Source: Candidatus Limnocylindrales bacterium (GTDB lineage: Bacteria; Desulfobacterota; Binatia; UBA1149; CAITLU01). Taken from it: a stretch of 64,000 nucleotides of DNA. The translations under genes were made by a program, and so were the position numbers. Under the pieces are notes generated by a model. The model did not search any database, had not been told where the DNA came from, and was given only the letters and a program-made list of their open reading frames with translations. Numbering within the stretch: position 1 is the stretch's first letter; each line of letters starts with the position of its first letter. Positions 7,369-15,548 of this stretch are shown here, piece by piece. The stretch is taken from NCBI GenBank assembly GCA_035626395.1, contig DASPNR010000031.1, forward strand, positions 1-64,000, in the 5' to 3' direction.

Positions 7369-7766
7369 CCTGGCCGCGCCTGCTCGCGGCGGTCGCATTC
7401 GGCGGCTATCTGGCCGTCACCCCGTTCCTGCGCTACTCGAGCTACGGCCATTCGAGCATTCCCCACGGCAATCACGCCGCCCGTCACGGCGGCCAGCTTG
7501 CCATGATCGGCGATCATCACGTCGAGCTGCGACGTGCCGATGGACGGGTGGAGGCGTTCGTCAGCGACGCTTGGCGCCGTCCGGTGCGTCCCCGCAGCGG
7601 CCGAGTACGCTTCGACGGCGGTCGCCGTGCACCCATGCAGTGGGACAGCTATCGCATGACGGCTGCGGACGTTGCCGCATCGAGCGCAGTGGCCGTAACG
7701 ATCGAGCTCAACGACGGCACCGAGCTCACCGCCGACTTCGACTTCACCTCGCTCGCCAACGATTGA
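7341..7766 (+). CDS. Membrane-anchored protein with a periplasmic beta domain
   Basis: A 141-residue protein. ATG 7341 lies inside the end of the preceding gene. One N-terminal membrane helix (LLAAVAFGGYLAVTPFL) is followed by a periplasmic part with a His-rich linker (YGHSSIPHGNHAARHGG) and a beta-rich domain (IGDHHVELRRADGRVEAFVS; MTIEL-like strands near the end). The domain resembles small periplasmic proteins near heavy-metal efflux genes, but the assignment is weak. The His-rich linker could bind metal. Confidence 0.5.
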   Translation: MEGGRPAALTWPRLLAAVAFGGYLAVTPFLRYSSYGHSSIPHGNHAARHGGQLAMIGDHHVELRRADGRVEAFVSDAWRRPVRPRSGRVRFDGGRRAPMQWDSYRMTAADVAASSAVAVTIELNDGTELTADFDFTSLAND

Positions 7767-7903
7767 ACGGACTGTGCAAGGCGCGTGAGCGGAGCACGCG
7801 CGGCCGCTCACGCCTGCATGTTCAACGTCATGTCGCGCGTGCCGACTCGGCAGCGTTCAGCGGACCGAACGCACACTCGCTTCCACTGCTGAAGACCGCG
7901 CCC

Positions 7904-8344
7904 TCAGTCCACGATCGCCCGCCCATCCTTCAGTGCCAGCCACCCGCGCCCGATCCGGTACACGACCCACAGCCCGATGAGCACTGCGGCAAGGAACAGC
8001 GTCAGGAAGCCGAGACCGAACAGCAGGATCAGTGGCGCCGAGACCAGCGCAGCCAGGATCATCCACAGCAGCGCCAGCCAGAAGGTCCGGATCTGCCAGC
8101 GGAAGTGCGTTTCCAGGTAGGTGCCGGCCGCATCCGAGCGCCGCACGTAGTTCATGATGACGGCTATGATCGAGGGCAGGCCAAACACGAAGCTGCCCAC
8201 GATCGTTGCCGGTCCCGTGATGCCGATCAGCACCGACAGCGCATGCAGCGCGTAGACGGCGTGCGTGTAGGTGACGAGCGAGGGATCGGCGCCGCCATGG
8301 ACCTCAATGGTGTGGGACGCACGAGGATCGACATCATTGACCAT
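7904..8344 (-). CDS. DUF4870-like membrane protein
   Basis: A 146-residue protein with three to four hydrophobic helices. The segment PSIIAVIMNYVRRSDAAGTY followed by LETHFRWQIRTFWLALLW is characteristic of this small membrane-protein family, which has no known function. ATG 8344 (MVNDVDPRAS) is preferred to TTG 8380. It lies alone between two plus-strand membrane genes and the EamA gene, which ends 69 bp upstream of this start. Confidence 0.65.
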   Translation of the reverse strand: MVNDVDPRASHTIEVHGGADPSLVTYTHAVYALHALSVLIGITGPATIVGSFVFGLPSIIAVIMNYVRRSDAAGTYLETHFRWQIRTFWLALLWMILAALVSAPLILLFGLGFLTLFLAAVLIGLWVVYRIGRGWLALKDGRAIVD

Positions 8345-8413
8345 GTCCGACTTGTACGCCCGACACGGCGGCGGCTTCAACCCCGCGGGCAGAAGCCGCG
8401 GGCAAAAGTCCTG

Positions 8414-9295
8414 CTACTCAGGCGCACCCTCGGCCACCTCGGCCGCCGGACGCTCGCGCGAGATGATCAGCACTCCCGCCAGGATGATCGCGCCGCCGAC
8501 GGCGGCGCGCGCCGATATCGTCTCTCCCAGAAGCAGCCAGGCCAGTGCGATGGAGAAGACAGGGATGGAGGTCAGCACGACAGCCAGCACGCTGACGTCG
8601 AGAAGCTCCTGGCTGCGCGCGTACACGACGTAGACGCCGATGGTGCACAGCACGATCAGCGCACCGAGCATCATCGTCGCGTAGGCGCCGCCGTCGCCTT
8701 GCCATGCGCTCGGCACCGCGAGGCCCGGCATGGCGGTCAGCGTTGCGGCGCCGAAGATCGGTGCCATCAGCTGAAAGATGCTGCCCGTGCGATGCGCACG
8801 CCGCTGCGCCACGGCGTAGAGCGACCACAGCAGGCCTCCGAGCATCACGAGCAGGTTGCCCGTTAGATACTGCGCGGCGACGACGTCGCCCAGGGCGGCG
8901 CCTTCGGTTGCCACGTACAGCGTGCCGAAGAGCGTGATGGCCGCGCCGGTTGCGCTGCGAGGCGTCAGCCGCTCGCCGAGCAGCCACAGCGCAAGCAGGA
9001 TCGTCGCCACGACCTCGACGTTGACGACCAGGCTGGCAAGGCCCGCCGTCGTCAGCTTGACGCCGTGGTTGTAGACGAGGAAGTCGGCGCCGAGCGCGAC
9101 GCCCGCGATGGCCGTCCAGCGATCGCGCGGCAGCCAGCTCGTGCCGGGCCCGCCGAGGACACGGAAGAAGACGGTGGTCAGCGCCAGACGAACGACGGAA
9201 ATCACCTCGGGGCTGTAGCCGTCGAGCGCTCCCTTGATGGCCACGGGCGTCAGCCCCCACAGCGTCGCTGCCAGCAGTGCCAGAGCCAGCCCCAC
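8414..9295 (-). CDS. EamA/DMT-superfamily transporter
   Basis: A 293-residue inner-membrane protein with ten predicted helices in two EamA repeats (starting LALALLAATLWGLTPVAIKG and LTGNLLVMLGGLLWSLYAVA). The second repeat ends in SIALAWLLLGETISARAAVG, the G-E motif typical of the family. DMT transporters export small metabolites or drugs; the substrate is not predictable. The stop is 70 bp from the DUF4870-like gene on the same strand. Confidence 0.85.
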   Translation of the reverse strand: MGLALALLAATLWGLTPVAIKGALDGYSPEVISVVRLALTTVFFRVLGGPGTSWLPRDRWTAIAGVALGADFLVYNHGVKLTTAGLASLVVNVEVVATILLALWLLGERLTPRSATGAAITLFGTLYVATEGAALGDVVAAQYLTGNLLVMLGGLLWSLYAVAQRRAHRTGSIFQLMAPIFGAATLTAMPGLAVPSAWQGDGGAYATMMLGALIVLCTIGVYVVYARSQELLDVSVLAVVLTSIPVFSIALAWLLLGETISARAAVGGAIILAGVLIISRERPAAEVAEGAPE

Positions 9296-9421
9296 CGCTG
9301 CGCTCTAGCGCGCGCGCCGCCCGGTGTCACGATCAGCGCTGACGATCCGCAAGCTGTGGCGCGCTCTCGTGCCTCTGCTCGCCGGCCAGCGGCGGCGTGA
9401 GCGCCAGTGGTTTACTCGCGC

Positions 9422-11419
9422 CTACAATCCGAACGGATACGTCTCCGGAACGCCCTCATGCCTCTGCTCGCCGACCAGCGCGGTGACGGCATCGGTCTGG
9501 TCGAACCAGACGTAGGCATCGAACTGCCGCGGAAGCGCGGCATCGAAATAGTGGCTGAGCAGCTCGGTGTCGGGCCGGTAGATGACGCCGATGGCGCGCT
9601 CCAGGCGCGGCTTCAGCAGCTTGCCGCGCAGTTCCCTGTGCACCCCGCTTCGAAGGTCGAGCAGGAAGCGCCGCGTGCCGCTCTCGTGGCAGAGCCGCTC
9701 GTAGCTGTCGCGGTGCGCGGGCCGCACCTGCTTGATCTCCATCGGCCCGTCCCAGTCCGTGGCTGCGGCAACCGTCCCGTGGTCGGTGCCGAAGCCGATG
9801 AGCACCGCGCGATCGGCAAAGCGCTCGCGGCACAGTTGCCCGATGTTGAGCTGCTCGCGAACGATGCCCATCTCCGTGGCCGCGGCGTTGCCGACGTGCG
9901 AGTTGTGCGCCCACACCACGGCCCTCGCATCGGGTCCGGCGGCCGAGAGCAGATGCTCGAGCGTCTCGAACATGTGCCGGTCGCGCAGGTTCCAGGAACT
10001 CGCCGACCCGAAGTACATGACCCGGTAGTAGCGCTCGGCCGAAGCGATCAGGCGCGCGTTCTGCGCAGCATCGAGAAAGCTCTCGCCGTCGTGACGGACG
10101 TAGTCGAGCCTGCTCGCCAGCAGCTTCTGCAGCGTCTCGACCACCGCCTGCTCGCAGGGCGCGTAACCGGCGGTCAGCGCCGCGCGGCCGTAGACCTGCG
10201 GGTCCTTCTGCCACGGCGTCAGGCAGCCGTAACGCTCGCGCGCCACCCGCGCCGCTTCCGGGTCGATGCTGTCGAGGTAGGAGATCACGGCGTGAATCGC
10301 CGCGTTCATGTTGTACAGGTCGAGGCCGTAGAAGCCCGCCCTGTCGCCGTGCGGCCGCGCCGAATTGCGCTCGCGCAGCCATTCGATGAAGTCGTGCACC
10401 TCGGCGTTGCGCCACATCCAGGTCGGAAAGCGGCTGAAGGGCGGATCGTCGCCGATGGACGCGGGCGGCTTGTGACGGACGTAGCGGTCGATCGCGGCGG
10501 CATCGGGCCAGTCCGCCTCCACGGCCACGATGCGGAAGCCGTGCCTCTCGATCAGGCGCCGCGTGATGGCCGCGCGCGCCTCGTAGAACTGAGAAGTCCC
10601 GTGCGTCGCTTCACCGAGCAGCACGACGCGCGCGCCGGCGAAGCGGTCGAAGAGAGAACCGAACGCCGCATCGTCGACGTCCGGCAAGGGCTCGGCCGTG
10701 CTAGCGATCAGCTCGGGCACGGATGGCTCACGCGCAGGTTTCTTCGCAGGGGGCGGCGCCTCCTGTTCGGGAGCGCACCAGCCGTGCTCACCGATCAGGG
10801 GGACGAACGCCACCGCGCCGAGGTCTTCTTCGTCGTACTCGGCGTCCGAGACGCGCACGATCTTGAGGAGCCGCTGATCGCGCGGAGCCTCGCCCACGGG
10901 CATCACCAGCCGCCCGCCGATGGCGAGCTGCTCGAGCAGAGTCTGCGGAATGTCCGGACCGCCGGCTGCCACCACGATGGCATCGAAAGGTGCGGCTTCG
11001 GGCCAGCCGTTGGTGCCATCCCCGCAGCGCACGCCGATGTTGTCGTAGCCCAGCTTCTCGAATCTCTCTTGCGCGATCTCGGCCAGGGCCGCGTGACGCT
11101 CGATGCTGTAGACCTCGTTGGCGATCAGGCTCGCGACGGCGGCCGCGTAGCCGGACCCGGTACCGACGTCGAGGACACGGTCGGACGGCGTCAGCTCGGC
11201 TGCCTCGAGCATGAGCCCGACGATGTAGGGCTGCGAGATCGTCTGGCCTTCCTCGATCGGCAGCGGCGCGTCCTCGTACGCAAACTCTTCGAACCCCGGC
11301 TTGACGAATGCCTCGCGTGGGACGGCGCGCATCGCGTCGAGCACCCGGGCGTCGGTGATCCCGCGTCCGGCGATCTGCCTGCTGACCATGCGGCTGCGAC
11401 TGTTGGAATAGTCTCTCAT
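9422..11419 (-). CDS. Fusion of protein-L-isoaspartate O-methyltransferase and erythromycin-esterase domain
   Basis: A 665-residue two-domain protein. Residues about 1-215 are a Pcm methyltransferase: ISQPYIVGLMLEAAEL, then the SAM site VLDVGTGSGYAAAV and the acidic FDAIVVAAGGPDIP strand; it would repair isoaspartyl residues. After a Pro/Lys-rich linker, residues about 240-660 are an erythromycin-esterase (EreA/B) domain with VVLLGEATHGTSQFYEAR (Glu and His of the active site), IVAVEADWPDAAAIDRY and VVWAHNSHVGNA. ATG 11419 follows GGAGG; a longer in-frame start exists upstream but lacks one. Such fusions are known, but how the two activities cooperate is not. The Ere part may hydrolyse an ester or lactone other than macrolides. 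Confidence 0.85.
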   Translation of the reverse strand: MRDYSNSRSRMVSRQIAGRGITDARVLDAMRAVPREAFVKPGFEEFAYEDAPLPIEEGQTISQPYIVGLMLEAAELTPSDRVLDVGTGSGYAAAVASLIANEVYSIERHAALAEIAQERFEKLGYDNIGVRCGDGTNGWPEAAPFDAIVVAAGGPDIPQTLLEQLAIGGRLVMPVGEAPRDQRLLKIVRVSDAEYDEEDLGAVAFVPLIGEHGWCAPEQEAPPPAKKPAREPSVPELIASTAEPLPDVDDAAFGSLFDRFAGARVVLLGEATHGTSQFYEARAAITRRLIERHGFRIVAVEADWPDAAAIDRYVRHKPPASIGDDPPFSRFPTWMWRNAEVHDFIEWLRERNSARPHGDRAGFYGLDLYNMNAAIHAVISYLDSIDPEAARVARERYGCLTPWQKDPQVYGRAALTAGYAPCEQAVVETLQKLLASRLDYVRHDGESFLDAAQNARLIASAERYYRVMYFGSASSWNLRDRHMFETLEHLLSAAGPDARAVVWAHNSHVGNAAATEMGIVREQLNIGQLCRERFADRAVLIGFGTDHGTVAAATDWDGPMEIKQVRPAHRDSYERLCHESGTRRFLLDLRSGVHRELRGKLLKPRLERAIGVIYRPDTELLSHYFDAALPRQFDAYVWFDQTDAVTALVGEQRHEGVPETYPFGL

Positions 11420-11667
11420 GCGTCGCCTCCTACGGATGCCGGAGCTTCGTTCGCGTCGACTACGCACCCGGGCTTTGGCCCCGTCAACGCATTTCCCCGC
11501 GCGCAGCCCTCTGCGTGGTGGCGAACGACGGCCGCGCACATCTTCAGGTCACTCGCCTGGTGTGCGGACGCCCATGCGAGCGGCAGTTTGTATCCCGGGG
11601 TTTGACGAATGGCGGCAGCGGCGCGAAGGATGGACCTTCCGATCGTCGTCATGCACGGAGGCATTCC

Positions 11668-11904
11668 ATGTCCAGATGCGAGAACTGCGGAAACGACTAC
11701 GACAAATCCTTTGAGATCCGGTGGCAGGGCACGGCGCACACGTTCGACTCCTTCGAGTGCGCAATCCACGCACTGGCGCCGACGTGCGCACACTGCGGCA
11801 CCCGCATCGTCGGTCACGGCGTCGAGGCGAGCGGCGAGATGTTCTGCTGCGCCAACTGTGCGCGGCATGACGGACATCACGAGCTGAAAGACCGCGCGCA
11901 CTAG
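11668..11904 (+). CDS. Small Cys-rich zinc-binding protein (prokaryotic metallothionein-like)
   Basis: A 78-residue protein beginning MSRCENCGNDYDKSFEI, with Cys pairs CENC, CAHC and CCANC plus a Cys in FDSFECAIHALAPTC and several His (HGVEA, RHDGHHEL). The FDSFECAIHALAP segment marks a family often annotated as prokaryotic metallothionein. GGAGG at 11657-11661 supports ATG 11668. It faces the end of the RND metal-efflux operon (14 bp apart, convergent), which suits a cytoplasmic metal-binding role, an inference only. Confidence 0.75.
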   Translation: MSRCENCGNDYDKSFEIRWQGTAHTFDSFECAIHALAPTCAHCGTRIVGHGVEASGEMFCCANCARHDGHHELKDRAH

Positions 11905-11918
11905 CGGGCTGCCGCTCC

Positions 11919-14900
11919 TCACCCCGCCGACGTCTCCGGCGCCGGCTGCACGTGCGCGTGCTCCCAGCGGTGCCGCAGCTGCCACTGCTTGGCCAGGTAG
12001 AAGAGCACCGGGTAGACGAGCAGTTCCATCGCGAAGCTGACGGCCAGGCCGCCGAGCATCGGCGCCGCCAGGCGTCGCATCACGTCGGCGCCGGTGCCTT
12101 CGGCCCACAGAAGCGGCGACAGGCCGATGAAGTCCGTTCCGACCGTCATGGCCTTGGGACGGATGCGCATGACCGCGCCGTCGTGCACCGCCGTCCACAG
12201 GTCCTGCCGCGTGCGCATGCGGCCGTCCTGCTCGAATCTCTCGAAGCTGTTCTCGAGATACAACAGCATCACCATTCCGGTCTCGGCGTCGAGCCCGCCG
12301 AGGGCGATGATGCCGATGACGACCGCCAGCGACATGTTGTAGTCGAGGATGTGGAGCAGCCAGAACGCGCCCGTGAGGCTGAACGGCACCGCCAGCATCA
12401 CCACCGCCACGCGAATCCAGCTGCCGGTGGAGGCGTAGAGCAGGAAGACGATGACGACGACGGTCAGCACGGCGGCGGCTGTCAGGCGCGGCAGCGTCTT
12501 CTCCCAGAACTCGAACTGCCCCGAGTACAGGATCGTATAGCCCGGCGGCATCGGGACCTGCTCGGAGATCACGCGGCGGGCGTCGGCGATGTAGCCGCCG
12601 AGGTCGCGGCCGGCGATGTCGATGAACACCCAGGCGGTCAGCTGGCTGTTCTCCGATTTGATCATCGGCGGCCCCGGCAAGATGTGCACCCGCGCCAGCT
12701 GTCCGATCGGTACCTGCACTCCGTTCGGCGCCTGCACGAGCACCTCACGCAGCGACTCGAGGTCGTCGCGCAGCTCGCGCGCGTAGCGGACGTTGAGCGG
12801 ATAGCGCTCCAGCCCCTCGACCGTCCACGTCACGTTCATTCCGCCCACTGCGGTCTGGATGACGTCCTGCACGTCGCCGGTGGTCAGGCCGTAGCGAGCC
12901 GCCGTGATGCGGTCGATGTCGAAATCGAGATAGTAGCCGCCGAACGTCCGCTCCGGATACGCGCTGATGGTGCCCGGGATCGCGCGGACGGCATTGGAGG
13001 CGCGCTCGGCGAGGTCGCCGAGCGTTGCAAGGTCGGAGCCGAGGATCTTGATGCCCACCGGCGTCTTGATGCCGGTGGCGAGCATGTTGATGCGGTTCTC
13101 GATCGGGAACGGCCAGGCGTTGGCCACGCCCGGCAGGCTGACGACGCTGTTCAGGCCCGGGTGCATGGTTCCGTCGGCGTCGCCCCAGCCGAACTTCAGC
13201 TCATCGGTGTTGATGGCGCGCTCGGTGGGCAGGAACCACGACAGCGGCGTGCGCAGGAAGCCGGGCCAGTCGCTGAAGAAGCGCGGCACCTGGCGCCGGC
13301 GCCACTTCGACTCGTCCGGCTCCAGCTGCACGACCGTCTCGATCATCGACAGCGGCGCCGGATCGGTGGCCGTGTCCGCGCGGCCGATCTTGCCGTGTAC
13401 CGACATTACCTCGGGGAACGTCATGATGAGCTTGTTGGTCTGCTGCAGCAGCTCCTTGCTCTTGGTGACGCTGATGCTGGGATCGGTGGTCGGCATATAG
13501 AGCAGATCGCCTTCATCCAGCGGCGGCATGAATTCGGAACCGATGCGGGTGATGGGGATCCACGTCGAGGCCAGCGCGGCCACCGCCAGCAGCAGCACCA
13601 GGTACGGGTGCGCCATCGCCATGCGAAAAGCCGGATCGTAGCCTGCCTGCATCCAGCGGCTGATGGGATTCCTCTGCTCGTGGATGATCTTCTGCGGGAC
13701 CAGCAGCATTCCCGCCAGCACCATCCAGACGACGGCGATGACGGTGCGGTACTCCGCCACCGCGTCGATGCGCCCGCACACCACGTACAGAAGCGCAGCG
13801 GGGATCAGCATCGCGGCCAGCGTGATGGCGGTGTTGCGCGCTCGCCCCCAGCGCTCGGGCAGCACGCGAGCGGTGATGAAGTACGTCATGAGCACCGGGA
13901 TGATCGTCACGGCCAGCAGTGAGGAGGCCGCCATCGCCAGCGTCTTGGTCAGCGCCAGCGGCCGGAACAGGCGGCCGGCTTCACCCGTCAGCACGAACAC
14001 CGGCATGAAGCTGATCGTGATGATGGCCAGCGCGTAGAACAGCGTCGGCCCCACCTCCTGCGCCGCTTCCATGATGACGAGACTTCGAGGCCGCGGCGCC
14101 AGGCCGGCGTGCACGCGCTCCTCCTCGCGATCCAGGTGCTTGTGCGCGTTCTCGACCATCACGATCGAGGAATCGACCATCACGCCGACCGCGATGGCGA
14201 TGCCGCCGAGCGACATGATGTTGGCGTTGATGCCGACCATGTGCATGACCAGCAGCGCCACCAGCATGCCCGCCGGCACAACGAAGACCGCCACCAGCTC
14301 GCTGCGCGCGTGCAGCAGGAACAGGATGCAGATCAGGCCGACGGTCAGGATCTCTTCGAACAGCGTGTCGCGCAGCGTCGACACCGAGCGCTCGATCAGG
14401 CCGGAGCGGTCGTAGGTGGTGCGGATGAAGACGCCCGGAGGCAGGCCGTCCTCCAGCTCGAACAGCTTGGCCTTGGCGTCGTTGATGACCTTGTAGGCGT
14501 TCTCACCGAAGCGCGCGATGACGACGCCGCCGACGGCCTCGCCCTTGCCGTTGTACTCGCCGACGCCGCGCCGCGCCTCGCCGCCGACCTCGAGCGTTGC
14601 CACGTCCCCGAGCAGCACCGGCGTTCCGTCCTCGCCCACCATCACCACGACGTTGGCCAGATCGTCGACACCGCGCAGATAGGCGCGCGATCGCACCATG
14701 TACTCGTGCTCGGCCATCTCCACGACCGACCCGCCGACGTCGTTGTTCGACTTCTCGATCGCCTCGGCCACCTCGGCGACCGACAGGTTCAGCGCCTGCA
14801 GCCGCGCCGGCTCGAGCACGACCTGATACTGGCGCACGAAGCCGCCGATCGGCGCCACTTCCGAGACGCCTTCCACGGACGTCAGCGGATAGCGCAGGTA

Positions 14901-15548
14901 CCAGTCCTGCAGGCTACGCAGGCCGGCCAGATCGTGCCCCGACGAGACCAGCGCCTTGCCGTCGAGCGGACACTGGCCGGGCTCCTCGAAGGCGCGCACG
15001 CGCTCCAGCTTCTTGCGCCGCTCCGCCGGCGCATCCTTGGCGCCGGCGTACCAGCGGTCCTGCTCCTGATCGCGCCAGATGCCGCGCGGATGGTCCGGGC
15101 AGTAGTGCCCCGGATACAGCACGTACTGGTAGACCCATCCCACGCCCGTGGCGTCCGGGCCGAGCTTGGGCTGCACGCCTTCGGGAAGGCGGTCGCGCGC
15201 GAAGTTCAGATACTCGAGCACGCGACTTCGCGCCCAGTAGATGTCGGTCCCGTCCTCGAACAGCACGTAGACGAAGGACAGCTCGAACATGCTGAAGCCG
15301 CGCACGACCGTCGAGCCCGGCACCGACAGCATCGCCGTGGTCAGCGGGTAGGTGACCTGATTGTTGACGACTTCCGGGTTCTGCCCGGGATAGTCGGTGA
15401 TGACGATGACCTGCACGTCCGACAGATCCGGAATCGCATCCAGCCGGATGTTGTAGATGCTCCACACGCCCAGGCCGATGAGCACGCTCGTGATGAGCAG
15501 CACCATCGGCCGGTTGCGGATGCACAGCTCGATCAGCCGCGCGATCAT
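11919..15548 (-). CDS. cusA: CusA/CzcA-type heavy-metal RND efflux pump
   Basis: A 1209-residue inner-membrane RND permease that would drive Cu(I)/Ag(I) export by proton antiport. It starts MIARLIELCIRNRPMVLLIT and holds the HME-RND signatures ISLGGIAIAVGVMVDSSIVM-like TM4 (GGIAIAVGVMVDSSIVMVEN) and the TM10-11 region (VVIGIIALGGLDAETGMVML; DVMRRLAAPMLGG). Residues about 147-204 are an insertion relative to standard CusA: HYCPDHPRG ... EPGQCPLDGKALV (Cys150, Cys193). It resembles the YHS/heavy-metal-binding modules of the adaptor protein. The start overlaps the upstream adaptor gene by ATGA, so the three efflux genes form one operon. Confidence 0.92.
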   Translation of the reverse strand: MIARLIELCIRNRPMVLLITSVLIGLGVWSIYNIRLDAIPDLSDVQVIVITDYPGQNPEVVNNQVTYPLTTAMLSVPGSTVVRGFSMFELSFVYVLFEDGTDIYWARSRVLEYLNFARDRLPEGVQPKLGPDATGVGWVYQYVLYPGHYCPDHPRGIWRDQEQDRWYAGAKDAPAERRKKLERVRAFEEPGQCPLDGKALVSSGHDLAGLRSLQDWYLRYPLTSVEGVSEVAPIGGFVRQYQVVLEPARLQALNLSVAEVAEAIEKSNNDVGGSVVEMAEHEYMVRSRAYLRGVDDLANVVVMVGEDGTPVLLGDVATLEVGGEARRGVGEYNGKGEAVGGVVIARFGENAYKVINDAKAKLFELEDGLPPGVFIRTTYDRSGLIERSVSTLRDTLFEEILTVGLICILFLLHARSELVAVFVVPAGMLVALLVMHMVGINANIMSLGGIAIAVGVMVDSSIVMVENAHKHLDREEERVHAGLAPRPRSLVIMEAAQEVGPTLFYALAIITISFMPVFVLTGEAGRLFRPLALTKTLAMAASSLLAVTIIPVLMTYFITARVLPERWGRARNTAITLAAMLIPAALLYVVCGRIDAVAEYRTVIAVVWMVLAGMLLVPQKIIHEQRNPISRWMQAGYDPAFRMAMAHPYLVLLLAVAALASTWIPITRIGSEFMPPLDEGDLLYMPTTDPSISVTKSKELLQQTNKLIMTFPEVMSVHGKIGRADTATDPAPLSMIETVVQLEPDESKWRRRQVPRFFSDWPGFLRTPLSWFLPTERAINTDELKFGWGDADGTMHPGLNSVVSLPGVANAWPFPIENRINMLATGIKTPVGIKILGSDLATLGDLAERASNAVRAIPGTISAYPERTFGGYYLDFDIDRITAARYGLTTGDVQDVIQTAVGGMNVTWTVEGLERYPLNVRYARELRDDLESLREVLVQAPNGVQVPIGQLARVHILPGPPMIKSENSQLTAWVFIDIAGRDLGGYIADARRVISEQVPMPPGYTILYSGQFEFWEKTLPRLTAAAVLTVVVIVFLLYASTGSWIRVAVVMLAVPFSLTGAFWLLHILDYNMSLAVVIGIIALGGLDAETGMVMLLYLENSFERFEQDGRMRTRQDLWTAVHDGAVMRIRPKAMTVGTDFIGLSPLLWAEGTGADVMRRLAAPMLGGLAVSFAMELLVYPVLFYLAKQWQLRHRWEHAHVQPAPETSAG

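Noticed and set aside
7166..8866. 566-residue plus-strand reading frame
   Set aside because: Crosses several well-supported genes in another frame and has no ribosome site or family match.
9407..11605. Long plus-strand reading frame opposite the Pcm-esterase gene
   Set aside because: It is the GC-rich antisense shadow of a gene with clear domains; its product is Arg/Val/His-rich and matches no family.
11952..13922. Long plus-strand reading frame opposite cusA
   Set aside because: Antisense shadow of the RND pump with low-complexity Arg/His/Gln composition.
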